NCBI RefSeq assembly: GCF_001673365.1
Contig: NZ_LZLS01000176.1
Location: forward strand, 1 to 37,845
DNA from: Mycobacterium asiaticum
Lineage (GTDB): Bacteria > Actinomycetota > Actinomycetes > Mycobacteriales > Mycobacteriaceae
DNA length: 37,845 nucleotides
Direction: 5' to 3'
Of this stretch, positions 24,160 through 35,292 are shown in pieces. A program made the position numbers and the translations under genes. The notes under the pieces are model-generated. The model did no database searches. It worked only from the letters and a program-made list of their open reading frames with translations, and had not been told where the DNA came from. Numbering within the stretch: the first letter of the stretch is position 1; each line of letters opens with the position of its first letter.

Positions 24160-25497
24160 CAGGGCGGCGACCTCAGCGGCCGCACGCTGACCGGACCTGA
24201 CCGCGCCGTCGAAGTACCCGGTCCACTCGTCCGCGGTTTCGGTGCCGGCCCAGTGAATGGGCCCGACCGGGGCGCGCAGCAACTTACCGTACTTTGTCCA
24301 CGACCCCGGCGGCACTGCGGCGGTAGGTCCGCCTGGGGCGAATTGCTCTGCACCCCAACGGAAGTCGGTGTAGTCCAGCGGGTTGAGTGCCTCGTCGCCG
24401 TACAGCGAGGCAAAACAGCGCAGAGCCTCGCCGCGGCGCTGGTCGGCAGGTAGTGAATCAAAACCTTTGGGGTTGACGAATCCCAACAGGATGCCCGGCC
24501 CGTCTTGCGGGCTGACGTCGAAGGTGATGAAAACCGGGCCGTCGTCGAGCAGCGCTTGGCCGGAGAACCCCTTGCTTCGCCAGAACGGCGTCGGGTACGC
24601 GGCGTAGGCCTTGCTCAGTCGGCCCTGTGGCCAGTTGTGGGCGAGTTCGGCGTACTCCGGCGGCAACGGCGGGTTGAACTCGATACCGGCGCGGTGGGCG
24701 GGCGGAATCGCCACGATGACAAACCCCGCCTCGGCCTGGCCCTGGCTGGTGGTGATCGTTACTCCCGAGCCGTGTCGGTCGATGCGGCTCACCGCCGCAT
24801 CGAGCACCACGCGATCGCCGAGCTGAGCCGCCGCCCTTTCGGCGATCTGCTGAGTGCCGCCCGGAATGAGGTCCTGTTGGGCGCCGTTTTCGGTGTCGAG
24901 TAACCGGTTCAGTCCGCCGGCAGCCCGCACGTAGCGGGCGGCGTGCAGCATCGACACGTCCTCGGGCTCACAACCCCAGGTCACCCTCGTCATGATCGCC
25001 ATCAGGTCTAGTGAGGACGTCGTGGCGCGGACCATGCGCAGCCACTGGCCAAGGGAGACGCCGTCGAGTTGCTTCGCGCGCTTGGCATCCCACGGAGCCG
25101 CGATCGGAACCGTGCGGGAGAGCCGCTCGAACTGCCACTGCAGCCGCCCGATATCGAGCAGTCCGAGCAGCGACAGCCGCGGGATCGTGCCGCCGTAGGC
25201 GCGCGCGGAGCCGCGCCAGTGGATCACGTTCTTGCCGTTGTGATGGGTCGGGACGGTGGGCAGCCCGAGGTCGGCGACCAACCCGAGCACGGCGTCCTGG
25301 GTCGGGCCCACGAACGAGCCACCTCTATCGATCGGATGTCCCGCGACGCTGCCGGTGAACGAGCGACCTCCAACGCGGTCTCGGCCCTCGAAAACAAGGA
25401 CGTCGTGACCCTGTTGCGTCAGCTCCCGCGCTGCGGTTAGCCCGGCAAAACCAGCGCCCACCACGACAACATCGACATTCCACGGTGGGTTTGTCAC
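24154..25497 (-). CDS. aofH: Flavin-containing monoamine oxidase AofH
   Basis: A 447-residue flavoenzyme oxidatively deaminating amines. It matches remembered M. tuberculosis AofH (Rv3170, 448 residues) through most of its length: [19 protein letters not shown] at the start, [32 protein letters not shown], and [19 protein letters not shown] near the end. The GTG at 25497 is chosen because AofH begins MTNPPW; an ATG at 25515 would add six residues. No signal peptide, so cytosolic, unlike the amine oxidase 1 kb away. It is separated from the Rv3169-like gene by an inserted LLM-class gene on the other strand, which breaks the M. tuberculosis gene order. Confidence 0.92.
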   Translation of the reverse strand: MTNPPWNVDVVVVGAGFAGLTAARELTQQGHDVLVFEGRDRVGGRSFTGSVAGHPIDRGGSFVGPTQDAVLGLVADLGLPTVPTHHNGKNVIHWRGSARAYGGTIPRLSLLGLLDIGRLQWQFERLSRTVPIAAPWDAKRAKQLDGVSLGQWLRMVRATTSSLDLMAIMTRVTWGCEPEDVSMLHAARYVRAAGGLNRLLDTENGAQQDLIPGGTQQIAERAAAQLGDRVVLDAAVSRIDRHGSGVTITTSQGQAEAGFVIVAIPPAHRAGIEFNPPLPPEYAELAHNWPQGRLSKAYAAYPTPFWRSKGFSGQALLDDGPVFITFDVSPQDGPGILLGFVNPKGFDSLPADQRRGEALRCFASLYGDEALNPLDYTDFRWGAEQFAPGGPTAAVPPGSWTKYGKLLRAPVGPIHWAGTETADEWTGYFDGAVRSGQRAAAEVAALL

Positions 25498-25566
25498 GGC
25501 TCCAGTGAACAGCATTTCGTCGATTTCGTACTGTGATTTCCTCCCCCGGATCTTCAGGTAGGCATT

Positions 25567-26547
25567 TTGAAAGTCTTCACAGCGCTATACGGACTGGCCG
25601 ACGCGGCCGACCGCGCCCGCGAGTTGCGCGACGCCGGTGCCAGTGGTGTCGCGACCTTCGAGGGTCCGCACGACGTGTTCGCACCGCTCACTCTGGCCGC
25701 CGCGGTGGACGGTCTGGACCTGATGACCAATGTGGCGATCGCGTTTCCGCGCAACCCCATCCACCTCGCGCACCAAGCCAACGACCACCAGTTACTCAGT
25801 AAGGGCCGGTTCCGCCTCGGCCTCGGCACGCAGATCCGCCCGCAGATCGAGAAGCGGTTCGGTGCGCAGTTCGACCATCCGGTGCAGCGCATGACCGAGC
25901 TCATCGAGGCGCTACGTGCGATATTCGAGGCTTGGAATTCCGGTGCCCGGCTGGACTTCCGCGGCGAGTTCTACCGGCACACACTGATGACGCCGACCTT
26001 CAATCCTGGCCCGAATCCGTTTGGGCCGCCGCCGATCTATGTGGGCGCCCTCGGCCCCCGGCTAACCAGGGCCACCGCCGAGCATGCCGATGGCCTGCTG
26101 GTGATGCCGTTCGGCTCGAAGCGCTTTCTGCAGAACAGCACCATGCCGGCGGTGCGGGCGGGCTTGCAGGCCAGCGGTCGCCGGGCGGAGGATTTCACGA
26201 TCATCCCGGAAGTAATCGTGTCGGCCGGTGACAGCGCCGTCGACGGCACCCGTCGGCTGCTGTCGTTCTACGGATCCACCCCGGCGTATCGGCCGGTTCT
26301 GGCCGCGCACGGCTGGGAGGATTTGCAGCCCGAGCTCAACGCGATGTCCAAGCAGGGACGCTGGCAGGAGATGAGCTCGCTGATCGACGACGAAGTCATG
26401 AACACGATTGCCGCCTGCGGCACCCCGACCGAAATCGCAGCCCACATCAAGGACCGACTCGACGGCGTCTCCGACACCGTGTTCCTGTATCAAGCCGCGC
26501 CCATCGGCCTGTCCACCCTGGCCGAGATCATCGATGCGTTGAGTTAA
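25567..26547 (+). CDS. LLM class (F420-dependent-type) oxidoreductase
   Basis: A 326-residue TIM-barrel oxidoreductase of the luciferase-like family, which in mycobacteria mostly use coenzyme F420. Landmarks are [40 protein letters not shown], the [20 protein letters not shown] substrate-side strand, and the C-terminal [16 protein letters not shown]. The start appears to be TTG at 25567, with GGTAGG four bases before it and no ATG or usable GTG upstream in frame. It is divergent from aofH by 69 bases. Its TAA stop lies in a TTAA that also forms the stop of the convergent Rv3169-like gene. It has no counterpart between Rv3169 and Rv3170 in M. tuberculosis. Confidence 0.9.
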   Translation: MKVFTALYGLADAADRARELRDAGASGVATFEGPHDVFAPLTLAAAVDGLDLMTNVAIAFPRNPIHLAHQANDHQLLSKGRFRLGLGTQIRPQIEKRFGAQFDHPVQRMTELIEALRAIFEAWNSGARLDFRGEFYRHTLMTPTFNPGPNPFGPPPIYVGALGPRLTRATAEHADGLLVMPFGSKRFLQNSTMPAVRAGLQASGRRAEDFTIIPEVIVSAGDSAVDGTRRLLSFYGSTPAYRPVLAAHGWEDLQPELNAMSKQGRWQEMSSLIDDEVMNTIAACGTPTEIAAHIKDRLDGVSDTVFLYQAAPIGLSTLAEIIDALS

Positions 26548-27658
26548 GGCGCGACGGTCAGCCAGTCCGCGAACCCGGACGGGTCGTGGCGGCCGAGCGC
26601 GCCGTGCTCGTAGAGGCCCCAGCCCTCGACCGGCTCACCGTCTCCATCCCGGCATACCGCCCGCCCGACATGGTCGATCACGCCGAACCCGGACCGGCCG
26701 ATAATCGCTGGGTCGGTCATGTCATAGGTCAGCCGCTCGACGAACTTCTCGCCCTTCCAGACGCCGTGCAGCCAGTCCGAGTCGCCGCCATAGCCGCCAC
26801 CGACATGAATCGGCACCGGCAGTTTGGATTCCACGTCAAAGTGCACCGGGGTGCCCTCCGGTGTGGTCGCGTCGATCGTCGCCCCGGTTGGGATCCGGGT
26901 GCCGGAACGGTAGTGGATCTTCACGCGTGGCCAACCCAGTTGTTCGACGCGGCCGTCGCGCCACACCCGGGTGCAGTCGTTGAGCGAGCGAAACCCGTTG
27001 GGCTCTTCCTGGATGATCAGCACGATCGCGAAATCGTCGAAAGCAATTGGCACATACAGCCACCACATGCCCTCGAACGGAGGATCGGCCGGCCGGCCGG
27101 CCGGCTCGGCCTCACCGATCGGTCGGATGCCCCACGACCGGTCCCGGCTGCCGATCCAGGTTGCGGGGTCGACTTTGACTTCTTCTCCGTCGATCAGCAG
27201 GTGCCCACTCCAGCTGCCGAGTTGGGCGAAGCGTTGGGCGTTGAGCGTGACGCGGTTGCCCGCCCGCAGGATGTGTGGTTGCTCCTGGACGACGTCGAAC
27301 AGACCGTCCCACGTGAGATCGGCTGCGATACCTTCGGTTTCGTCGAGCACGATGCGTAGCTTGCGCAATGGTTCGATGATCTCTACGCGGTAGCCGTTTA
27401 CGTGCTGATTCAGCCGGTCCTGGTCGATGGCATCCGAAACGTGCACCGCCGTCTGGGTATCACCACGCCGGATCAGTAAGAACGCATCCTTTACACCCAG
27501 ATTCGGGTAGTAGCCGATGCCGGTGATGACGAAGATGTCCCCGGTGCGATCGTGGGCGTTGAAGTATGACCGATCGTAGAAGTTACGGTCGGAGGAACCC
27601 GGCCAGGCGATCGGTTGGGGAATCTGGTGTACCGGGTACTCGTCAAGCGGGCCTAGCA

Positions 27659-27659
<1 letters not shown>
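26544..27659 (-). CDS. Conserved mycobacterial protein, Rv3169-like (beta-rich, unknown function)
   Basis: A 371-residue protein matching the position and length of M. tuberculosis Rv3169 (374). It is rich in beta strands and looks like a two-part lipocalin/CrtC-like barrel protein. Noted motifs: YFNAHDRTGDIFVITGIGYY near the N-terminus, WIGSRDRSWGIRPIGE in the middle and MWWLYVPIAFDDFAIVL after it. The ATG at 27659 overlaps the upstream phosphotransferase stop (TGATG), and AGGAAAG precedes it; a TTG at 27662 is also possible. No signal peptide. Coupling to a phosphotransferase-like gene suggests that the two work on one substrate, but no reaction is known to me. Confidence 0.82.
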
Positions 27660-29421
<1,762 letters not shown>

Positions 29422-29425
<4 letters not shown>

Positions 29426-30228
29426 CCGCGATCGTTACTGGCGCCAGTCGAGGCCTGGGTCGGGCAATCGCGCTGGCGTTGGCCGCCGAAGGTGTTCCGG
29501 TGGCCGTCGTCGGGCGCACCGAGGCCGTCTGGGACGAGCGACTGCCCGGGACGATCGGCGAAACGGTCGCCGACATAGAATCGGCCGGCGGACGGGCGGT
29601 GGCCGTCCGGGCCGATCTGACCAACCGGGACGATGTCGTCCGCCTGGTTGACGAGTCCCGAAATGCCTTGGGCCCCATCAGGATTTTGATCAACAATGCG
29701 GCCTTCACCGCTCCCGGCCGCCCGGGCGGCCAGCCGCGCGCCGCAAAGCCGGCCGAGAAGTCGGCCAAGAAACCGGACTGGCCCGGCTTTGTGAGCATTC
29801 CGCTGGCCGCCTATCGGCGGCATTTCGAGATCTCGTTGTTCGCTGCCTATGAGCTGATGCAACTGGTCAGCCCGGACATGATCACCGGGGGCGGCGGATC
29901 GATTGTCAACATCACCTCCGTCGCGTCGCGGATCGGCGAGGGATTGCCCGGATACGGCGGCGCGAAGGCTGCCCTGGAACACCTCACGGCATGTGCGGCG
30001 TCCGACCTGGCCGATCACAACATCGCCGTGAACGCTCTCGCGCCGTCGAAACCGATCATGACGCCAGGCCTGTCTTACTACGCGCGCGGTTTCGACGACG
30101 TGAGTTCTCCGGAGGAATTCGCCCAGGCCGCGGTGCAACTGGCGCGGGTGGACCCGCGTGTGGTTACCGGGCGCACCATCGGTCACCTCCAAGTGCTTGA
30201 CGGCAGCTATGCGCCGTTCACCGTGTGA
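29422..30228 (+). CDS. Short-chain dehydrogenase/reductase with internal Lys/Ala/Pro insert
   Basis: A 268-residue SDR. TGASRGLG (residues 6-13), NNAA (91-94), catalytic Ser166 and Tyr178-x-x-x-Lys182 are all present. Between the NNAA strand and the next helix is an unusual low-complexity stretch of about 20 residues (around 100-120: GQPRAAKPAEKSAKKPDW). The start overlaps the TetR stop (ATGA), so it is probably co-transcribed with and controlled by that regulator. The stop is five bases from the stop of the convergent HNH gene. Substrate unknown. Confidence 0.9.
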
Positions 30229-30233
30229 CTCCA

Positions 30234-31520
30234 TCACGCGGCGTGCAGGTCGATCAGCTTGATGCCGATGGCGGCTTCGACTTCGCTGACCTCAATTCGG
30301 GGATACCCGGGTAATGGTGGCGCGGTCGACCGGTAGCCGGCACCGGTGGGCGTGACGTATTTGGCTACGTGTCTACCGTTTTCGTGGGTTGTGGTGACCC
30401 GCCAGCCCGGCGCTTCCTTGGCGTAGTTGCACTGCTCGCACAAACCGACCCCGTTCTCCGCCGAGGTGGGTCCGCCGCGCTGCCAGGGTTGAGCGTGATC
30501 CCGATGCCGGATCGGGGCGTCGCAATACGGAGTGCGGCAGGTCTGATCGCGCAACCCGATGAAATGAGCGAGACCGCGCGGGAAATTTCGCGACCGCGAC
30601 TCCATCGACACCAACGCCCCGCTCGCGGGCTGGGCGTACAGCCGACGAAGTGTGGCGCGCGACCGCGCATCGGCCAGAGCCGCGCTGACGAGGTTTCGTG
30701 CCACCGCTGCCGGGATCGGGCCGTAACCATCGATCACCGCTGCGTTGCTGTCGTCTCCCAGCAGTGCCTCGTCGGAGATCACCATGTTGACCGCGATCGG
30801 GGCCGCCACACTGGCGGGCACGCCAGTCACCCGCTCGATGAGGGTGTCGGCCATCACCTGTCCTCGAGACCGACCGTCGAAGGTGGTATCGGCGGCGCGG
30901 CGCAGCGCGGCATACACGCCCACGCCCTTGGCGACCGGGAGCAGTGCGCTGACCCAGGTCATGGCATCGGGCGCGGGACGTATCGTGACCGCGCGCTCGG
31001 TCTCGGCTTTCGCGGCGCGATCGACCACCGCCCGCGGATCCCGCCGGTAGGCAATTTTCCTGGCGGCGGCGGCAATCCGGCTATCGCCCATCCCATCCAG
31101 ACTCGACATGTCCGCGCACAACTCGCGATCCAGCGCACGCCGGTCCTCGACATCCAGGCACGCCGACTCCCGCACGATAATCGTCGCCCGCCACTCGGAT
31201 AGCCGGCCGCACTCCAATGCCGCGAGGGTGCAGGGCATCTCGTGCACCAACGCCTTCGCGAAGCCCAGATGCCGCCCACCCCGCGACGGGGAATCCCGAC
31301 GGGCCAGCGCGATCTCACCCGCCACCCCGCGGCAGCGTTTGGCCGCCGGCACACCCGCGGCCGCCTCAGCCGTGCGCCGCGACGCAGCCAATGCCGCCGC
31401 GGCACGGGCCTGGCCCGCCGCCGCCGCGCTCTTGACCTGCTCGAGCTCGGTGATTCGCGCGATCAGCTCAGCCTCATTGGCCCCCTCATCCACCTGGGCA
31501 AACCGCTCCAAATCGAACAT
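30234..31520 (-). CDS. 13E12 repeat family protein: DUF222 plus HNH endonuclease domain
   Basis: A 428-residue protein. After MFDLERFAQVDEG comes the alanine-rich helical DUF222 region (to about residue 310). Residues about 326-372 form an HNH nuclease domain: CRTPYCDAPIRHRDHAQPW, then GLCEQCNYAKEAPGW, with two Cys pairs and the His-Asp-His core intact. The ATG at 31520 is supported by homologues that begin MF.LE or similar and by a damaged LexA-box-like palindrome that overlaps it. It sits between the TetR-SDR pair and the moxR3 operon, which are adjacent in M. tuberculosis without the SDR or this gene, so it looks inserted. These genes are repeats and known phage integration targets; enzyme activity is untested. 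Confidence 0.9.
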   Translation of the reverse strand: MFDLERFAQVDEGANEAELIARITELEQVKSAAAAGQARAAAALAASRRTAEAAAGVPAAKRCRGVAGEIALARRDSPSRGGRHLGFAKALVHEMPCTLAALECGRLSEWRATIIVRESACLDVEDRRALDRELCADMSSLDGMGDSRIAAAARKIAYRRDPRAVVDRAAKAETERAVTIRPAPDAMTWVSALLPVAKGVGVYAALRRAADTTFDGRSRGQVMADTLIERVTGVPASVAAPIAVNMVISDEALLGDDSNAAVIDGYGPIPAAVARNLVSAALADARSRATLRRLYAQPASGALVSMESRSRNFPRGLAHFIGLRDQTCRTPYCDAPIRHRDHAQPWQRGGPTSAENGVGLCEQCNYAKEAPGWRVTTTHENGRHVAKYVTPTGAGYRSTAPPLPGYPRIEVSEVEAAIGIKLIDLHAA

Positions 31521-31528
31521 ACTTGCGA
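31513..31528 (-). promoter_or_regulatory. Degenerate LexA (SOS) box overlapping the HNH gene start
   Basis: On the minus strand it reads TCGCAAGTATGTTCGA, against the mycobacterial SOS box TCGAAC, four bases, GTTCGA. The right arm is perfect and the left arm matches four of six. The ATG start lies within it. 13E12 genes in M. tuberculosis are reported to carry LexA boxes near the start. Here the left arm may have decayed. Confidence 0.45.
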
Positions 31529-31625
31529 ATGTACACCTCGCCCCCGACAAGCCCTCGCGACTAGACCCCACCGGAGGCCACGGCTAGCCTTCGGCTATGG
31601 GGCGCAGGTCGCCGAGGGACCGCCA

Positions 31626-32582
31626 GTGACATTCGACAAGCCCACCGCACGGGTGGTTGCACTTGTCGCCTTGCTGATCCTCGCCGCTGCTGCCCTGCGT
31701 GGCTACCTACCGGCGCACCACGGCTCCCGGCTGACGGAGTCGAGCAGCAACAACACGGCACTGCTGTTCCTCGTCGCGGCCATCGCGGCGACCCTTGCCT
31801 TGTTGGCCTTCTCCATAATCGCCAGACTGCGTGACCCCCGCGCGGTGGCACCCAGCGCCGGCGACCCTTCCGGCATGCTCGGCAGGGGCGGCACCCGGCC
31901 GAGCTGGCGCGTCGTGCTGATCGCACTCGCAGTGATCGTCGCCTGGTCGATTCTCGTCATAGTGCTGTCCCGACTGTTCACCCCACCCGATGTCGCTCTC
32001 GACGTGCCGCAATCGGATCCGAGCCAGGGGCCTGCATCGTCATCCGGTGCCGCGCCGAAGCCGAAACATCCTCCGCGCCACAAGGACTCCGACGACATGC
32101 TCGCATCGTTGCTGGCCTTTGTGCCGGTGCTGCTGATGCTGTTTGTCGGCGGATTCATCGCATCCCGGCGCAAGCGAGCCTCAACCGTGGCGGAAACCGA
32201 TACCGACGAACATGCCGAATTGCCCTCGCCAGAAACCACTTCGAAGTCTCTGGTGCGTGCCGCCGAAGTCGGACTTGCCGAAATGACCGACCTCAGCCGT
32301 GAACCCCGGGAGGCGATCATCGCGTGCTACGCGGCAATGGAGCGGGAGCTGGCCAACGTTCCCGGTGCTGTTCCACAGGAATTCGACACCCCTACCGAGG
32401 TACTGGCCCGCGCGGTTGACCAACGTGCGCTGCACGCCGACAACGCCGTCCAACTGGTGAACCTGTTCGAGGAAGCGCGATTCAGCCCGCACGTGATGAA
32501 CGAGGACCACCGCGAAACCGCGGTGCACGTGCTCGAATTGGTGCTCCAGGAGCTCGTCCCGCGATCGGGAGCTTCCCGATGA
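31626..32582 (+). CDS. Membrane protein with C-terminal DUF4129 domain, Rv3166c-like
   Basis: A 318-residue protein, almost the length of Rv3166c (319). Three hydrophobic segments are seen, near residues 8-24, 40-62 and 100-118, with a fourth at about 160-178 (LASLLAFVPVLLMLFVGGFI). The linker is Pro/Lys-rich (GAAPKPKHPPRHKD). The cytosolic C-terminus, EAIIACYAAMERELA and FDTPTEVLARAVD, is the DUF4129 pattern that is common beside MoxR and DUF58 genes. GTG start with GGGA six bases upstream; the frame runs further upstream without a better start. First gene of the five-gene moxR3 operon; stop overlaps the next start (ATGA). Confidence 0.88.
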   Translation: MTFDKPTARVVALVALLILAAAALRGYLPAHHGSRLTESSSNNTALLFLVAAIAATLALLAFSIIARLRDPRAVAPSAGDPSGMLGRGGTRPSWRVVLIALAVIVAWSILVIVLSRLFTPPDVALDVPQSDPSQGPASSSGAAPKPKHPPRHKDSDDMLASLLAFVPVLLMLFVGGFIASRRKRASTVAETDTDEHAELPSPETTSKSLVRAAEVGLAEMTDLSREPREAIIACYAAMERELANVPGAVPQEFDTPTEVLARAVDQRALHADNAVQLVNLFEEARFSPHVMNEDHRETAVHVLELVLQELVPRSGASR

Positions 32583-33061
32583 AAAGGCTTATCGTCCTGG
32601 GCATTTTGCTGATAATCGGTATTGAGCTGTTGGCGCTGATCGTGCAGGATCGCCGGTGGGTCCTGGTGGCCGCCGGCGTGGGCCTGGCGTTGGTGCTTAT
32701 CAACCTCCGCCGGGTGCTGGGCCATCCGAACGAGCCGGAAGTCGAACCCGAATCCGATGACCTCGGTGATGCGTTGCGGCGCTGGCTGGCCAACACTGAG
32801 ACGACGATTCGGTGGTCGGACTCCTCCCGCGGCGACTGGGACCGTCACCTGCGCCCAATGCTGGCCCGTCGGTTCGAACTTACGACCGGTCAACGACAGG
32901 CCAAGGACCCAGCGGCGTTCCGAGCGACCGGCGAGATGCTGTTCGGCCCGGAACTATGGGAATGGGTGAATCCGAACAACGTTGGACAAGATGTCGCCAG
33001 CCAACCCGGGCCCGGCCGTGCGGCACTCGAGGAGATTCTGCGAAGGTTGGAGACGGTATGA
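32579..33061 (+). CDS. Conserved membrane-anchored protein, Rv3165c-like
   Basis: A 160-residue protein, the same length as Rv3165c. Two membrane helices occupy the first 45 residues (LIVLGILLIIGIELLALIV and WVLVAAGVGLALVLI), followed by an acidic linker and a soluble helical region (SSRGDWDRHLRPMLARRFEL). Both ends overlap neighbours by four bases (ATGA), so expression is tightly coupled with the DUF4129 and MoxR proteins. Probable membrane component of the MoxR-DUF58 system; no enzymatic motif seen. Confidence 0.87.
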   Translation: MKRLIVLGILLIIGIELLALIVQDRRWVLVAAGVGLALVLINLRRVLGHPNEPEVEPESDDLGDALRRWLANTETTIRWSDSSRGDWDRHLRPMLARRFELTTGQRQAKDPAAFRATGEMLFGPELWEWVNPNNVGQDVASQPGPGRAALEEILRRLETV

Positions 33062-34032
33062 CGATGCCGGCGGCGACAACTACCGCCCACTGTGAAGCGG
33101 TTCTCGACGAAATCGAGCGGGCCGTCGTCGGCAAGCGGGCAGCGCTGAGGCTCATCCTCACAGCTGTGCTAGCCCGAGGCCATGTGCTGATCGAAGACCT
33201 TCCCGGACTTGGCAAGACACTGATTGCGCGGTCGTTCGCATCCGCGCTCGGGCTGGAATTCACTCGCGTGCAGTTCACTCCCGACCTGCTGCCGGCAGAC
33301 CTGCTCGGTGCGACCATCTACGACATGCAGTCGGGACGGTTCGATTTCCGTCGCGGACCGATCTTCACCAATCTGCTGCTCGCTGACGAGATTAACCGCA
33401 CGCCACCCAAGACCCAGGCAGCCCTGCTCGAGGCAATGGCGGAGGGGCAGGTGAGCATCGACGGCCAAACCCACAAGCTGCCAATGCCATTCATCGTCCT
33501 GGCCACTGACAACCCGATCGAATACGAGGGCACCTACCCGTTGCCCGAAGCGCAGCTGGACCGGTTTGCGATCCGGATGGAACTGCGCTATCTCTCCGAG
33601 GAAGACGAAACCGCAATGCTGCGTCGCCGTCTGGACCGCGGATCGGCTGAGGCGACGGTCAACCAGGTGGTCGACGTACATGATCTCCTGGCCATGCGCG
33701 AATCGGTCGAGCAGGTCACCGTGCACGAGGACGTTCTGCACTACGTGGTCTCGCTGGCCACCGCGACCCGGAACCATCCGCAGGTCGCCGTAGGTGCCAG
33801 CCCGCGTGCCGAACTGGATTTGGTTCAACTCGCCCGGGCGCGGGCGTTGTTGTTGGGCCGCGACTATGTGATCCCCGAAGACGTTAAGGCACTCGCCACA
33901 CCCGCAGTCGCACACCGGATCACGTTGCGGCCAGAGATGTGGGTGCGAAAGATTCAGGGGGCCGACGTAGTCGGCGAGCTGTTGCGGCGCTTGCCGGTGC
34001 CTCGTGCCAACAGCGGGCCTGGGCCAAGTTGA
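33058..34032 (+). CDS. moxR3: MoxR family AAA+ ATPase
   Basis: A 324-residue AAA+ ATPase acting as a chaperone-like motor. Walker A is GLGKT with Lys53 and Thr54 (LIEDLPGLGKTLIARS); Walker B is LLLADEINR with Asp110-Glu111. FIVLATDNPIEYEGTYPLPE is the sensor-1 region typical of MoxR, and LPEAQLDRF follows. A C-terminal lid (residues about 240-310) carries GASPRAELDL. Order of neighbours (Rv3166c, Rv3165c, moxR3, Rv3163c, Rv3162c) fits M. tuberculosis moxR3 (Rv3164c, 320 residues). It is thought to work with the DUF58 protein next to it on envelope or enzyme maturation (family knowledge). Confidence 0.92.
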   Translation: MTMPAATTTAHCEAVLDEIERAVVGKRAALRLILTAVLARGHVLIEDLPGLGKTLIARSFASALGLEFTRVQFTPDLLPADLLGATIYDMQSGRFDFRRGPIFTNLLLADEINRTPPKTQAALLEAMAEGQVSIDGQTHKLPMPFIVLATDNPIEYEGTYPLPEAQLDRFAIRMELRYLSEEDETAMLRRRLDRGSAEATVNQVVDVHDLLAMRESVEQVTVHEDVLHYVVSLATATRNHPQVAVGASPRAELDLVQLARARALLLGRDYVIPEDVKALATPAVAHRITLRPEMWVRKIQGADVVGELLRRLPVPRANSGPGPS

Positions 34033-35291
34033 TTCAACATCGCGAAGTCGACTTCCGCTGGCGCGCATCGCAACTGACGTTGGCGGTCGCTACTTGCGCC
34101 GGTGTGGCGTTAGCGGCGGCGGTCATCAGCGGACACTGGCAGTTGATCGCTTTCGCCGCACCACTGCTCGGAGTGCTGTGCTCGTTGAGTTGGCAGCAGC
34201 CCGTCCCGACGGTTCACGTGCACGCCGAACCTGACTCGCAACGATGTTTCGAGACCGAACAGGTGCGAGTGCGGATCTGGGCCACGACAGCTGCCGGGTC
34301 GGGGACGCTTGATCTCACCGTCTCGACGGTCGAACCGATGGAACTCGAGGTCGTCGAAACCGAGACGCGGGCGAAAACCGTTGCGGTGATGGCGAAACGG
34401 TGGGGACGGTATCCGGTCCGGGTGCGCGTCGACGTTCGCGCACGGGGCGGATTGCTGAGGGGGACAGGCACGGCGCACGCCGCCGACGTGATCGTATTTC
34501 CGCTGACGCCGCCGCAGTCGACGCCGATTCCGCAGACCGAATTGCTCGACCGGTTGGGCGCACATCTCACCCGGCACATCGGGCCAGGTGTCGAATACGC
34601 CGACATTCGTCCATACATCCCGGGCGACCAATTGCGGATGGTGAACTGGGCGGTGAGTGCGCGGCGCGGCAGATTGCATGTGACGCAGCGGTTGACCGAC
34701 CGTGCCGCCGATGTGGTGGTGCTGATCGACACATATCGACAGCCCGCGGGCCCAGCCACCGAGGCCACCGAACGCGTCGTGCGCGGCGCGGCACAGGTGG
34801 TGCAGACCGCGCTGCGAAACGGCGACCGCGCCGGGGTCGTCGCGCTCGGCGGCAACCGTCCCCGCTGGCTCGGCGCCGACATCGGGCAACGACAGTTCTA
34901 CCGGGTGTTGGACACCGTGCTCGACGCCGGTGAGCGGTTCGAGACCACCACCGGTACCCTGGCACCGCGCGCTGCGGTGCCGTCGGGCGCGATCGTCTTC
35001 GCGTTCTCCACCCTGCTCGATACCGAATTCGCCTTGGCGCTCATTGATTTACGCAAACGCGGGCACGTCGTGGTCGCCGTGGATGTGCTGGACAGCTCGC
35101 CGTTCGAGGGCGAACACGACCCGTTGGTGGTCCGGATGTGGACGTTGCAACGGTCGGCGATGTATCGCGACATGGCCACCGTCGGCGTGGATGTGCTGTC
35201 CTGGCCGTCGGATCGTTCGCTGGAGCAGTCGATGGGAGCGCTGCCGGACCGTCGCCGCCGGGTTCGGGGTCAATTGGGGGCACGGCGCTGA
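34029..35291 (+). CDS. DUF58 domain protein, Rv3163c-like
   Basis: A 420-residue protein. Two membrane helices near residues 15-55 (LTLAVATCAGVALAAAVI and LIAFAAPLLGVLCSLSW) anchor a large domain. The DUF58 signature is IRPYIPGDQLRMVNWAVSAR near residues 194-213. A von Willebrand A-like fold follows (VVVLIDTYRQPAGPATEA). The start is probably TTG at 34029, overlapping the moxR3 stop (TTGA), which gives 420 residues against 423 for Rv3163c; the frame is open further upstream but that part is moxR3 in another frame. DUF58 proteins pair with MoxR ATPases; substrate unknown. Confidence 0.88.
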   Translation: MIQHREVDFRWRASQLTLAVATCAGVALAAAVISGHWQLIAFAAPLLGVLCSLSWQQPVPTVHVHAEPDSQRCFETEQVRVRIWATTAAGSGTLDLTVSTVEPMELEVVETETRAKTVAVMAKRWGRYPVRVRVDVRARGGLLRGTGTAHAADVIVFPLTPPQSTPIPQTELLDRLGAHLTRHIGPGVEYADIRPYIPGDQLRMVNWAVSARRGRLHVTQRLTDRAADVVVLIDTYRQPAGPATEATERVVRGAAQVVQTALRNGDRAGVVALGGNRPRWLGADIGQRQFYRVLDTVLDAGERFETTTGTLAPRAAVPSGAIVFAFSTLLDTEFALALIDLRKRGHVVVAVDVLDSSPFEGEHDPLVVRMWTLQRSAMYRDMATVGVDVLSWPSDRSLEQSMGALPDRRRRVRGQLGARR

Positions 35292-35292
35292 G

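Noticed and set aside
31585..31597. TAGCC-TTC-GGCTA hairpin upstream of the moxR3 operon as a terminator
   Set aside because: Only a 5-bp stem with a 3-base loop and no T-run; too weak to annotate.
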